DNA from: Peptococcaceae bacterium | GTDB taxonomy: Bacteria > Bacillota > Peptococcia > Peptococcales > Peptococcaceae | DNA length: 14,512 nt | Assembly (NCBI GenBank): GCA_017387265.1 | Contig: JAFOFM010000185.1 | Location: 1 to 14,512 of the forward strand | Reading direction: 5' to 3' | Shown here: in pieces, positions 6,637-13,761 of the stretch | Layout of the letters: every line of letters begins with the position of its first letter | Position numbering within the stretch: position 1 is the stretch's first letter | Translations under genes and position numbers: made by a program | The notes under the pieces: model-generated | What the model was told of the DNA's origin: nothing | Database searches by the model: none | Seen by the model: the letters and a program-made list of their open reading frames with translations, nothing else

Positions 6637-7623
6637 TTATGACAGTATACTCCAGAGTATTGCCGTAAGAAAGAATAAATATCCTGTTCCGCAGCAAATC
6701 AATGCGCGTATCGATACACACTTTCTCTTTCGGATTGCCCCGTACAGCCCCCCGACCGTACACAGCAGGATTCCGCTGCTAAGGCAGGCTGCCAGATTGA
6801 ACCTCCATTCACTCAAAAGAATTCCCATTGCCGGAATCATCGTGCTCTGAAACACCATAGCTCCTGTAATATTGCCAAGTGCCAGCCTGTCTTTTCCGTG
6901 TGCCACCCAGATAACGCTATTGAATTTTTCCGGCAGTTCGGTTGCCAGCGGCGCAATAATCATGGAAAGAACCAGGGGATGAATGCCATATAGATGGGCG
7001 GCATATTCTATGCCGTTTACAAAATAACGGGCACCGCCTGCAATGGCTCCCAGACCCAGTACAAGCTGCAGAATTATCAGAAAAAAAGAAGGCCTTGACT
7101 GTCGGCTGAAATAAAGCGGATGCAGCCCTTCACCGGAAAGTGCCTGACCAGTATGTAAAGCCGTCCAGCCATAAAACAGGTAGCCCAGAAACAGTATAAT
7201 TACAGCCACAGGACGGCACCATTGCGGCAAAAACGCAGCACTAAGGGCAATCAGATACATAATCATAAAATATCGTAAATCTATGCATATTCTTTCTGCT
7301 TCCACCTGCATATTTTTTTGTCCGCTGCATCGCCCTTTTAACAGCCATGCCGCAAAACCGGTCACAAACATAGCCAGTGTGCCCAGCATAAACGGGGCAC
7401 CAAGAATAGCGCCGATACCAATATGCATGGATTCCGGATTTCCTGTCAGAAATGCCACCAGAGGCACAATGGATTCCGGCAGCGCTGTGCCGACGGCCGC
7501 CAGCAGATTTCCCACCGTTCCTTCCGACAGCCCCAGCCGAAAGCCCAGCCATTCGATTGCATTGGTAAACAGTTCAGCCCCTATCAGAATGATTAATAAT
7601 CCTGCCAGCAGCTGTATTGCCAT
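6637..7623 (-). CDS. Sodium/calcium exchanger family (CaCA) membrane protein
   Basis: The 328-residue membrane protein is built of two related halves, each with an alpha-repeat that forms the ion site. The first is LLAAVGTALPESIVPLVAF at about 40-58; the second is IAPLATELPEKFNSVIW at about 223-239, followed by ALGNITGAMVFQST. Both keep the acidic T-x-LPE core of the CaCA superfamily (YrbG/CaxA-like). About ten hydrophobic helices are separated by a basic central loop (about 97-115). Such proteins exchange Ca2+ or another cation for Na+ or H+; the ion is not readable here. A GGGGGG tract 7 nt before the ATG serves as ribosome binding site. It follows yetF by 59 nt on the same strand, so the two may be co-transcribed. 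Confidence 0.85.
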   Translation of the reverse strand: MAIQLLAGLLIILIGAELFTNAIEWLGFRLGLSEGTVGNLLAAVGTALPESIVPLVAFLTGNPESMHIGIGAILGAPFMLGTLAMFVTGFAAWLLKGRCSGQKNMQVEAERICIDLRYFMIMYLIALSAAFLPQWCRPVAVIILFLGYLFYGWTALHTGQALSGEGLHPLYFSRQSRPSFFLIILQLVLGLGAIAGGARYFVNGIEYAAHLYGIHPLVLSMIIAPLATELPEKFNSVIWVAHGKDRLALGNITGAMVFQSTMIPAMGILLSEWRFNLAACLSSGILLCTVGGLYGAIRKRKCVSIRALICCGTGYLFFLTAILWSILS

Positions 7624-7636
7624 ATTTCATCCCCCC

Positions 7637-7662
7637 GTAGTCAGATATTCTCCTTCGACTAC
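7637..7662. repeat. Short inverted repeat ahead of the exchanger gene
   Basis: GTAGTC (7637-7642) and GACTAC (7657-7662) form a 6-bp inverted repeat with a 14-nt loop. It ends 14 nt before the exchanger start codon, abutting the G-rich ribosome binding site. It could be a small leader hairpin or an operator; no T-run follows, so it is not a terminator. Confidence 0.3.
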
Positions 7663-7682
7663 TATATGAGAACGAAACATGG

Positions 7683-8390
7683 TTAATGAATTTTTTCCCG
7701 TGTCTTTCGTGCTTCGTCACGGGTTATTAAATAGACCTGTCCATTTTGCGACAGGCTGGCATAAAAAACATCTTTTGCACAGCTTATCTTTTTTCGCCGC
7801 AGCTGTTCTGTGAGCCATACTTCTGTGATGCCGTGCTCTTTCATGCCGCGCCAGTTCACTTCGCCGTCATCTATCAGTGTCAGCGGCATTCCGCAGAACT
7901 GAATATGATTTTCCAGCTTCAGGTCGCTGCGTGTTGCCGGACAGTGCCCCTGTTTCAGAAGAACAGTAAGTTCCCCGGAGGTTTCCAGCACAGCATATTC
8001 AATCATCGCAATATCAAATACATCTTTCTGCCGCAGCTGACTCAGCAGATCATCAATATTGTATCTTGCCTTTCGCATTTCCTGCATTTGCATCTGCCCG
8101 CCGGCAATCAGCACATTAGGCCTGCCATAAAGCAGCCGGCGAAACCGGTTGCTTTTCAAACAGATCAGCGAAACAATCACCTGCAGAACTGTAATAATCA
8201 GCATAGGAAGTATGGTTTCCTCCAGGGTTAGCCTGTGATCAGTGATTGGCAGTGTTGCCAGTTCTGCCACAACGATTGCCACCACAAAATCCAGATTGGA
8301 AAGCTGCCCGATTTCCCGTTTTCCCATAATACGAATCGAAATCAGAAGCAGAATGTACACCAGCAGTACTCGAAGACTAATATCCAGCAT
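7683..8390 (-). CDS. DUF421/YetF-family membrane protein
   Basis: The 235-residue product starts at the ATG at 8390, preceded by AGGAGGG (8397-8403). The longer frame to 8486 is rejected because it crosses the divergent promoter and start of the plus-strand gene at 8485. Three hydrophobic segments lie in the first 80 residues. Family signatures follow: MGKREIGQLSNLDFVVAI at 22-39, AELATLPITD at 42-51, and RPNVLIAGGQ at about 90-99. Then come LLSQLRQKDVFDI at about 115-127 and EYAVLETSGELTVL at about 131-144. The soluble C-terminal half matches the paired small domains of YetF-like proteins. Family members are common in Bacillota, and some (YetF, YdfS, the SpoVA-linked YhcN neighbours) are linked to spores or germination. 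No role can be assigned here. Confidence 0.88.
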   Translation of the reverse strand: MLDISLRVLLVYILLLISIRIMGKREIGQLSNLDFVVAIVVAELATLPITDHRLTLEETILPMLIITVLQVIVSLICLKSNRFRRLLYGRPNVLIAGGQMQMQEMRKARYNIDDLLSQLRQKDVFDIAMIEYAVLETSGELTVLLKQGHCPATRSDLKLENHIQFCGMPLTLIDDGEVNWRGMKEHGITEVWLTEQLRRKKISCAKDVFYASLSQNGQVYLITRDEARKTREKIH

Positions 8391-8405
8391 ACCTGTCCCT
8401 CCTGA

Positions 8406-8434
8406 TAGACAAATCCTCTGAAATACGATATAAT
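8406..8434 (+). promoter_or_regulatory. Near-consensus sigma-A promoter for the 66-residue membrane protein
   Basis: TAGACA (8406-8411), a 17-nt spacer and a perfect TATAAT (8429-8434) face the plus-strand gene at 8485. The predicted start near 8441 gives a leader of about 44 nt. The region lies within the 94-bp gap to the divergent yetF-like gene. Confidence 0.7.
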
Positions 8435-8484
8435 TATCAGCAATGTAATCTGTTAATAGATTGTAAAACCACAGGAGGTTTCCC

Positions 8485-8685
8485 ATGTTTACAACACTTG
8501 AGCTAGTTGCTTATGCGCTGATTTTTCTTTCCATTCCGTTTAAAGGCATTGCTTTAATGAATCTGAATAACAAAACCCGTGATTTCGCTATCAGCAAAAA
8601 GAAATATATGCAGTGGAACATCATTTCCTACCTGCTGCTGATTCCCGGCATTGTGTTATTCGTAATGGAAGTTCTTTTAAAATAA
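8485..8685 (+). CDS. Small two-helix membrane protein of unknown function
   Basis: I do not recognise a family. The 66-residue product has hydrophobic segments at about 5-25 and 45-64, joined by a polar, basic loop (NLNNKTRDFAISKKKYMQ). By the positive-inside rule both ends would be outside and the loop in the cytoplasm. It is a real gene by several signs: AGGAGG at 8473-8478 lies 6 nt before the ATG, a near-consensus promoter lies upstream, and a strong terminator lies downstream. It forms a one-gene unit, divergent from the yetF-like gene and convergent with an HD hydrolase. The strong promoter suggests substantial expression. It could be a stress or regulatory membrane miniprotein; this is a guess. 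Confidence 0.8.
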   Translation: MFTTLELVAYALIFLSIPFKGIALMNLNNKTRDFAISKKKYMQWNIISYLLLIPGIVLFVMEVLLK

Positions 8686-8751
8686 TTGCTGTTAGTATAA
8701 CGCAGACACAGATACAATATGTAAAAAGAGCATCAAAAAAGCATTAAATAA

Positions 8752-8791
8752 AAAAGAAGCATCGATTCCGCAAGGAGTCGATGCTTCTTTT
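8752..8791. terminator. Bidirectional terminator with long stem and GCAA tetraloop
   Basis: AAAAGAAGCATCGATTCC pairs with GGAGTCGATGCTTCTTTT across a GCAA loop (8770-8773), giving an 18-bp stem with one T-G pair. Flanking A and T tracts provide a U-run on both strands: TTCTTTT on plus, TTCTTTTTTATTT on minus. It lies between the convergent 66-residue protein gene and the HD gene and can end both transcripts. Confidence 0.9.
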
Positions 8792-8816
8792 GCTGTCGTT
8801 ATTTTTATTCATACAT

Positions 8817-9476
8817 TTACAGAATCCGCTGATTATTGATTGTCAGCCGGAACTGCAGGTTCAGTTTTTCGGCCGCTTTCCGACATAACAGCATACGCTG
8901 CATAAAAATTTCAAAATAGTCCATCACAGCACAGACCTCGGTATCAATCAGCAGCTGCAGTTCAATATAGCTGTCCTTCTCTACATGCAGTTCAGATTTT
9001 TTTACCGAATAATTTACGCGGTCATGAATGTCAAAGGTTGCAAAATCTTTGTTTCGCACGCGGCTGCAGCGTACATCAGCTTTATCGGCCAGAATAATCG
9101 CTGCAGAAATCGGATTAACCGGAAAAGCGGTACCCTCATCATGATTCCCGATTGCCGTAATAATGGCCGCAATATCTTCCGGATCCGCCTGCATTTCCTT
9201 CAGCAGCTGAAAAGCCATCAGAGCACTGTTCTGTGCATGATCCTGCCGGTTAATAATATTTCCCATATCGTGCAGATAAGCGGCGATACGAGCCAGCTCA
9301 GCATCCCGCTCCGAATATCCCAGCTTCAGAAGTATATCCTGCGCCCAGTTGGCAACACGACCTACATGTGCAAAACTATGTTCCGTATACCCCATCGCTC
9401 GCATAGACTCATCGGCCTGACGAATATACAGCTGGATTTCTTTATTATTATAAATATCTTCAAAGGTAATTTTCAT
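8817..9476 (-). CDS. HD-domain phosphohydrolase
   Basis: The 219-residue soluble protein has a metal-binding HD fold at about residues 30-140. His37 is in HSFAHVGRV, the HD pair His69-Asp70 is in YLHDMGN, and further ligands are His80, His112-Asp113 in GNHDEG, and Asp131/Asp134 in ADKADV. The order H, HD, H, H, D resembles the YqeK-like or GAF-free nucleotide phosphohydrolase class. The remaining 80 residues form an alpha/beta tail of unknown role. The substrate cannot be read. GGGATGAG lies about 6 nt before the ATG. The gene stands alone between a terminator and the 147-bp gap to prsW. Confidence 0.82.
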   Translation of the reverse strand: MKITFEDIYNNKEIQLYIRQADESMRAMGYTEHSFAHVGRVANWAQDILLKLGYSERDAELARIAAYLHDMGNIINRQDHAQNSALMAFQLLKEMQADPEDIAAIITAIGNHDEGTAFPVNPISAAIILADKADVRCSRVRNKDFATFDIHDRVNYSVKKSELHVEKDSYIELQLLIDTEVCAVMDYFEIFMQRMLLCRKAAEKLNLQFRLTINNQRIL

Positions 9477-9623
9477 TGCAATCTCATCCCTTTATCAGCT
9501 TTGCTATACGCCTGGAACTAAAAACAAGGCTCTGTATCAAAACAATTCTGCGTTCACAGGCTAACTTCCTGCACTGATACCTGTATTCTTTTATTCTATC
9601 TCTATATTCTGTCCCGGTTCGGT

Positions 9624-10349
9624 CTATCGAATTACCGATTTGTAAGAACCGCCGTCCAGATAATGGTCGCGTTTAGCCTGCTGCTTCACCATATGAAGCG
9701 AAATCCAGAACATAACCGCAATAAATACAATAAAGACCAGCGTAAACCAGCTATTTTCCATCGACGCAATAAAATCGTAGCTGCCATGCAGCAGTACCGG
9801 AAAAATAACCGCCAGTTTGCAATACCGGTTAGCTTTTTCATCGTTGCCGTACAGGTCAAATTTTTTCGCCAGACCATACCATACACCCATAAACACACCA
9901 AAACAGGCATGACCCGGAATCGCTGTCACGGCACGCAAAATTGCCACCTGCATTCCGTACATACCCACATAGCTGATGTTCTCCCAGAGTGCAAACCCCA
10001 GGGAAACAAACACCGCATATACAACACCGTCAAAGCGGCAGTTAAACGCTGGGGAATTCCAGGTGCGTTTTTTTAGCAAAAGATACTTGAAACCTTCTTC
10101 CGACAAGGCCACCACAAAAAAGTAAAAGAAAAAATTATAAAGAATACTGCCTTCCCAGAACACGCTGCTTACAAGCAGATAGCCGACACTTTCCGCCATC
10201 ATCGCCAGAAACGTAGCGATAATACCGGATATCGCCAGCGAAATTAAAAGTCCTGCCGGTTCTTTTTCCACCCGGTCAGCCTGATAAATACAATATAAAA
10301 GATATAGCGCCGGAAGAACAGCCGCCGCTGTCAGAACAGGATTGGTCAT
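9624..10349 (-). CDS. prsW: PrsW family intramembrane protease
   Basis: The 241-residue polytopic protein has about seven membrane helices and the full set of PrsW motifs. These are an early acidic D-x-x-E-x-EP (Asp25 to Pro31), EEGFK at 84-88, FDGVVYA with GFALWEN at about 106-124, His147 in PGHACFG, and LLHGSYDF at 187-194. The paired glutamates and histidines define this glutamic or metal-type site. In B. subtilis PrsW makes the first cut in anti-sigma factor RsiW; in clostridia it acts on RsiT/CsfT. No anti-sigma or ECF sigma gene is in this window, so the target is unknown. AAGGTAG lies before the ATG. A promoter and repeat-rich leader precede it. Confidence 0.9.
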   Translation of the reverse strand: MTNPVLTAAAVLPALYLLYCIYQADRVEKEPAGLLISLAISGIIATFLAMMAESVGYLLVSSVFWEGSILYNFFFYFFVVALSEEGFKYLLLKKRTWNSPAFNCRFDGVVYAVFVSLGFALWENISYVGMYGMQVAILRAVTAIPGHACFGVFMGVWYGLAKKFDLYGNDEKANRYCKLAVIFPVLLHGSYDFIASMENSWFTLVFIVFIAVMFWISLHMVKQQAKRDHYLDGGSYKSVIR

Positions 10350-10368
10350 GATACACTACCTTCTCTCT

Positions 10369-10408
10369 GCAGATTTCATCTGCAAATCTATATACAGATT
10401 TTCTGTAT
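10369..10408 (-). promoter_or_regulatory. Leader of prsW with overlapping inverted repeats
   Basis: Three short perfect 6-bp inverted repeats lie in the 5' leader. They are GCAGAT/ATCTGC (10369-10374 and 10378-10383, 3-nt loop), AAATCT/AGATTT (10384-10389 and 10396-10401), and ATACAG/CTGTAT (10392-10397 and 10403-10408). The last two overlap, so only one can form at a time. The first lies directly before the ribosome binding site. No T-run follows, so translational control or an operator would be more likely than termination. The repeats are seen; a regulatory role is inference. Confidence 0.4.
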
Positions 10409-10436
10409 TTCCGTTTTAAATCGATTGATTTTTTTC

Positions 10437-10465
10437 ATATTACACGCTTTCCATAATTTTGTCCA
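10437..10465 (-). promoter_or_regulatory. Sigma-A type promoter for prsW
   Basis: On the minus strand TGGACA (10465-10460), a 17-nt spacer and TAATAT (10442-10437) form a good housekeeping promoter. The predicted start near 10430 gives a leader of about 80 nt that includes the overlapping inverted repeats. Confidence 0.6.
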
Positions 10466-10492
10466 GAACTTTGCCTCATAATCGCACAGGAA

Positions 10493-10521
10493 TTGTCATG
10501 CAGACCGTTTTCTTTTATAAT
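10493..10521 (+). promoter_or_regulatory. Sigma-A promoter for the uracil-DNA glycosylase gene
   Basis: TTGTCA (10493-10498), a 17-nt spacer and a perfect TATAAT (10516-10521) match the housekeeping consensus closely. The predicted start near 10528 gives a leader of about 43 nt to the ATG at 10571. A TTG in this -35 box makes an apparent upstream start for the gene, which is therefore false. Confidence 0.75.
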
Positions 10522-10537
10522 ATTTTCTTTTATAATA
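10508..10537. repeat. Tandem 15-bp duplication carrying two TATAAT boxes
   Basis: TTTTCTTTTATAATA occurs perfectly at 10508-10522 and 10523-10537. Each copy contains a TATAAT (10516-10521 and 10531-10536). Only the first is correctly spaced from TTGTCA. The second has no clear -35 at 17 nt and may be silent, extend the AT-rich melting region, or give a second start. Confidence 0.85.
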
Positions 10538-10570
10538 ACAGTAGCGATTGACCTGAAAGGAGGCCATGTT

Positions 10571-11143
10571 ATGTACAGCTATAAAAAACTGGAAACCATT
10601 ATTCAGCAATGCAGCCGGTGCCCATTGAGTCAGAGCCGCAATCAGCCGGTTATGGGGCGAGGAAACATGAAACCGGGGATTATGCTGGTAGCAGAGGCCC
10701 CCGGTGCCCAGGAGGATTTACAGGGAGTGCCTTTCGTCGGTCCTGCCGGACGGGTTCTGGATATTCTGCTGGCCTCTGCCGGCCTGACACGTCAGGATGT
10801 CTATATCACCAATATTATCAAGTGCCGCCCTCCCGGAAATCGTGATCCTAAACCAGAGGAACAGAACGCCTGTCTGCCGTTTCTGCGTGCCGAAACCACG
10901 CTTTTAAAACCGCCGGTTATTGTATGCCTTGGCCGCATCGCCGCCCAGAAACTGATTGACCCGAACTTTAAAATCACAAAACAGCACGGCACCTGGGTAC
11001 AGCGCAAAGGCTACTGGATGACAGCCGTATACCATCCGTCCGCCATTCTGCGGGATCCTTCCCGACTGGAAGAAACCAAAAAAGACTTTCAGAGTATTAT
11101 CCAGAAACTCAAAGAAATTGAGGAAAGCAAATTCCCATTATAA
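10571..11143 (+). CDS. Uracil-DNA glycosylase, family 4 (iron-sulfur type)
   Basis: The 190-residue enzyme removes uracil from DNA at the start of base excision repair. Family-4 marks are complete. Cys14 and Cys17 (CSRC), Cys85 (KCRPPGNRDP) and Cys101 would hold the [4Fe-4S] cluster. EAPGAQED at 42-49 is the active-site loop, FVGPAG is at 55-60, and HPSAILR at 155-161 is the C-terminal motif. The start at 10571 is set by AAAGGAGG 7 nt upstream; an upstream in-frame TTG at 10493 is part of the -35 box. It is a single-gene unit, divergent from prsW and convergent with the TPR gene across a large palindrome. Similarity to phage-type polymerase-associated UDGs is expected for this family and does not imply a phage origin. 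Confidence 0.95.
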   Translation: MYSYKKLETIIQQCSRCPLSQSRNQPVMGRGNMKPGIMLVAEAPGAQEDLQGVPFVGPAGRVLDILLASAGLTRQDVYITNIIKCRPPGNRDPKPEEQNACLPFLRAETTLLKPPVIVCLGRIAAQKLIDPNFKITKQHGTWVQRKGYWMTAVYHPSAILRDPSRLEETKKDFQSIIQKLKEIEESKFPL

Positions 11144-11205
11144 AAATCAGCCCGTAAACAGCCATACCCCTGCTGCTGCATGCAAAACAAAAGCAAATAC
11201 TTTTT

Positions 11206-11367
11206 TATACAAGAAAACACCTGTCTTATCTGTGAAGTCCCGCGTGAAACGAGACACATTTTCAGATTATTCCTGCCGTGACAGACAAGGTCTGGCAAAG
11301 GGGAATCATCTGAAAATAGTGTCCGGCTTCAGCTGGACAAACAGATATACAGGTGTTTTCTTGTATA
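11206..11367. repeat. 162-bp imperfect palindrome with 19-bp perfect ends (MITE-like or structured RNA)
   Basis: The ends TATACAAGAAAACACCTGT (11206-11224) and its exact reverse complement (11349-11367) are perfect over 19 bp. The similarity continues inward. ATCTG near both ends, GACAC/GTGTC (11253-11257 and 11319-11323), ATTTTCAGAT/ATCTGAAAAT (11258-11267 and 11308-11317), ATTCC/GGAAT, TGCC/GGCA and AGAC/GTCT (11283-11286 and 11290-11293) pair in order around an AAG loop. Small mismatches and indels lie between them. The whole can fold into one long hairpin. It fills most of the 252-bp gap between the convergent glycosylase and TPR genes and carries no credible gene. Flanks permit a TA duplication but TATA symmetry makes this ambiguous. 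No T-run follows either arm, so it is not a standard terminator. Confidence 0.75.
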
Positions 11368-11395
11368 TATCGTCATATTGTTTTATTGCTGCAAA

Positions 11396-12079
11396 TTATT
11401 TTCCTGCGTTTTCCCGTTTCTTTTTCAGAAACTCCATACGCTGTAAAGCGTCCCGGTCATCCGGTGCATATTCCAGAGCCTTGTTTAAATCCGCCTCTGC
11501 CTCATCAAACCGGTTTAAAACAGTATACAGACTGCCTCTGCCCTTGTACGCATACGTGTAATACGGGTCAAGTTCCAGAGATTTATTAAAGCTTTCCAGA
11601 CTTAACTCCCACTCTTCCAGCTTATAATACAAATTGCCCTTGTCTTTATATACAATCGCTGCCGAATACGGTGACAGTTCCAGAACCCGATTCAGCCCCT
11701 CCAGAGCCGATTCAAACTCTTCCATGTCCATTTCAATCAGAGCCTTATCCCAGATTGCCAGCGCATAATCCGGATTAACAGCCAGTGCAGAATTATAATC
11801 TTCCAGCGCCGCATCCACATCGCCCATATTCAGAAACAGCAGCGCACGATTATAAAAATAGCCTTCGTCATTCGGTTTTAATTCGATGGCTTTATCGTAA
11901 TCCTCCAATGCTTTTCCGTACTCTTTTAGACTGTGATTATAGATATTTGCCCGGTAAAAATATGCCTGCGGCTGATTGTTATCCAGTGCAATCGCCTGAG
12001 CAAACCACTCCAGGGCTTCTTCAAACCGTTCATAGTTTTTTGCCTCCACACCTTTTTTCAGTGCTTCCTGATAATCCAT
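11396..12079 (-). CDS. Tetratricopeptide repeat protein
   Basis: The 227-residue soluble protein is made almost wholly of about six 34-residue TPR units. Typical cores are A-x-x-W/Y-F-x-x-A followed by P at the unit ends: ALEWFAQAIALDNNQPQAYF, ALEDYDKAIELKPNDEGYF, ALEDYNSALAVNPDYALAI, ALEGLNRVLELSPYSAAIV, SLESFNKSLELDPYYTYAY, AEADLNKALEYAPDDRDAL. A Lys-rich tail closes the protein. TPRs form a superhelix for protein contacts; the partner is unknown. The start at 12079 is preferred over 12088 because AAAGG lies 9 nt before it but abuts the other. It lies about 21 nt after sdaAA and is probably co-transcribed with it. Confidence 0.9.
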   Translation of the reverse strand: MDYQEALKKGVEAKNYERFEEALEWFAQAIALDNNQPQAYFYRANIYNHSLKEYGKALEDYDKAIELKPNDEGYFYNRALLFLNMGDVDAALEDYNSALAVNPDYALAIWDKALIEMDMEEFESALEGLNRVLELSPYSAAIVYKDKGNLYYKLEEWELSLESFNKSLELDPYYTYAYKGRGSLYTVLNRFDEAEADLNKALEYAPDDRDALQRMEFLKKKRENAGK

Positions 12080-12100
12080 ACCAACCATCCTTTCACAGCA

Positions 12101-12976
12101 TCAACCAAAGATTTTTTTGTTCAGTTCCAGACCGGTCGGTGTTACGGCCAGACCGCCTTTCGCAGTTTCTCTTAAGCTTTCCGGCAGACTTCTGCCTACC
12201 GCACCCATCGCGGTAATTACTTCATCGACCGGAATCACACTGTTAATACCGGCTAGCGCCATATCGGCCATCACCATGGCCAGCGATGCCCCCAGAGCAT
12301 TTCGTTTCGCACATGGTACTTCCACCAGGCCAGCTACCGGATCGCATACCAGACCCATAACATTTTTCAGCACCATCGCACAGGCTTCCCCAGCCTGTTA
12401 CGGTGTGCCGCCAAGCAATTCTACAGCCGCAGCCGCAGCCATAGCCGATGCAGCCCCGCATTCGGCCTGGCATCCGCCTACCGCACCGGAAACTGAGGCA
12501 CGATGAGCAATTACCATACCAATACCGGCACAGGTCATTAGCGCTGTTGCAATCTGTTCATCACTCAGATTATCCATTTCCTGCAGTTTTTTCAGAACAC
12601 CCGGCACAATGCCGCAGGAACCGGCGGTTGGACAGGCAACAATGCGCCCCATAGTGGCATTTACTTCTGCTACTGCCAGCGCATAGCTTACCGCTTCCAT
12701 CACATGATTCCCGCATAACAGCGGCTTTTCCCCCTGGCAGTAATCATACAGTCTGCGTCCTTCCCCGCCAATTAACCCGCCTTTGGATTTTTGCGGATTT
12801 GTAATCCCTGTATGAATCGACTCCTTCATAACCTGCCAGTTATATTTCATCTGGTCTAAAACGGCCTCTTCCGAAATCTGTTTCAGCGCAGCTTCCTCTT
12901 TTATCATAGCCTGCCCGATTGTGCTGTTATTTTCATGGGCAAGCTGAATTAATGTCTCTACTGATCCGATTACCAT
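12101..12976 (-). pseudogene. sdaAA: L-serine dehydratase alpha subunit, interrupted by one in-frame TAA
   Basis: The frame from ATG 12976 (AGGAGG 7 nt upstream; an ATG at 12994 lacks one) to 12101 has 291 codons, the usual SdaAA length. Codon 193 (12400-12398) is TAA. Before it lie SKGGLIGGEG (64-73), ACPTAGSCGIVPG (114-126) and VGGCQAECGAASA (167-179). After it, in the same frame, lie NVMGLVCDPVAGLVEVPCAKRN (about 205-225, Cys211 and Cys222) and the normal C-terminus. No frameshift or loss is seen. In the family GGTP is normally followed by E/Q-Q or similar, so one base change explains the stop. With SdaAB the protein would turn L-serine into pyruvate and ammonia using a [4Fe-4S] cluster. 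A recent nonsense mutation, a sequence error, or readthrough are all possible. Confidence 0.85.
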
Positions 12977-13040
12977 GTACGAACCTCCTGTCATCCTGCT
13001 TCTCTTCCGTTACGAATCTTCCTCATGAATCTACGAATCC

Positions 13041-13712
13041 TTAGAATGGCTTGATAAATTTAATATCCAGCACCTGACGCATAACGATAATCTCTTTCAA
13101 TGCATCCTCCGGCACTTCCTGGTCTGTTTCAATCACCATATACGCTACTGTATTTTTTTCCTGCCGGAACACTTTCATCGCCGCAATGTTTACATGATAA
13201 TCTACCAGCACACCGGTAATTTTATGAATAACACCAGGCTGATCCAGATGGGTATCAATTAAAGTCGGATAAATCCCCTCAATTTCTACCGGAAATCCGT
13301 CCAGTTCCGTAATCAGCACCTTGCCGCCGCCAACAGAACAGCCTGTTATCTCTTTTTTGCTGCCGTCGGTTAAGATCATTACAAATCGTGCTGTATTGGC
13401 ATGATAGCCGTCTCCTAAATCCGTAGCAATAAACCGATATTCCAGACCAGCTTCCTCTGCAAGCCGATAGGAGTCACGAATCTGCACATCATCGGTTTCC
13501 ATGCCAAGAAGACCGCCTAACAGCGCCAGATCGGTTCCGTGGCCTTTATAGGTCTGGGCAAAAGATCCGTGCAGATAGATTTCTACCGATTTCGGCAGTT
13601 CTTTGGCAATGGCTCTTGCAAAGCGACCCAGGCGCACCGCACCGGCCGTATGAGAGCTGGATGGACCGACCATCACCGGCCCGATAATATCAAAACAACT
13701 GTATTCACTCAT
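13041..13712 (-). CDS. sdaAB: L-serine dehydratase, iron-sulfur type, beta subunit
   Basis: The 223-residue subunit pairs with SdaAA to deaminate L-serine to pyruvate. It contains the conserved GPSSSHTAGA at 16-25 and the region HGSFAQTYKGHGTDLALLGGLLG at about 48-70. A Gly-rich segment SVGGGKV follows, then a C-terminal ACT domain from about residue 148 (DQPGVIHKITGVLVDYHVNIAAMKV). The ACT domain is typical of clostridial beta subunits and suggests ligand sensing. AGGAGGG precedes the ATG closely, and a sigma-A type promoter lies upstream. SdaAA starts 64 nt downstream. This gene looks fully intact even though its partner carries a stop codon. Confidence 0.94.
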   Translation of the reverse strand: MSEYSCFDIIGPVMVGPSSSHTAGAVRLGRFARAIAKELPKSVEIYLHGSFAQTYKGHGTDLALLGGLLGMETDDVQIRDSYRLAEEAGLEYRFIATDLGDGYHANTARFVMILTDGSKKEITGCSVGGGKVLITELDGFPVEIEGIYPTLIDTHLDQPGVIHKITGVLVDYHVNIAAMKVFRQEKNTVAYMVIETDQEVPEDALKEIIVMRQVLDIKFIKPF

Positions 13713-13761
13713 GTAATACCCTCCTGTCCTTCACAGCGGAACACGTTTTCTTTCTGTCTGT

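Noticed and set aside
8391..8486. N-terminal 32-residue extension of the YetF-like protein to an ATG at 8486
   Set aside because: It runs over the divergent promoter and the start codon of the plus-strand gene, and lacks a ribosome binding site, while 8390 has AGGAGGG.
10493..10570. 26-residue N-terminal extension of the uracil-DNA glycosylase from a TTG
   Set aside because: The TTG is part of a TTGTCA -35 box, and the extension covers the promoter and ribosome binding site; family members start near MYSYKKLE.
11118..11561. 147-codon plus-strand frame across the palindrome and the TPR gene
   Set aside because: It lies antisense to the TPR gene, has no ribosome binding site, and its composition follows the palindrome and the opposite coding strand.
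12101..12376. Separate small gene for the 91-residue C-terminal piece of SdaAA
   Set aside because: It is in frame with the upstream part and has no ribosome binding site at its first ATG; it is the distal part of the interrupted sdaAA.
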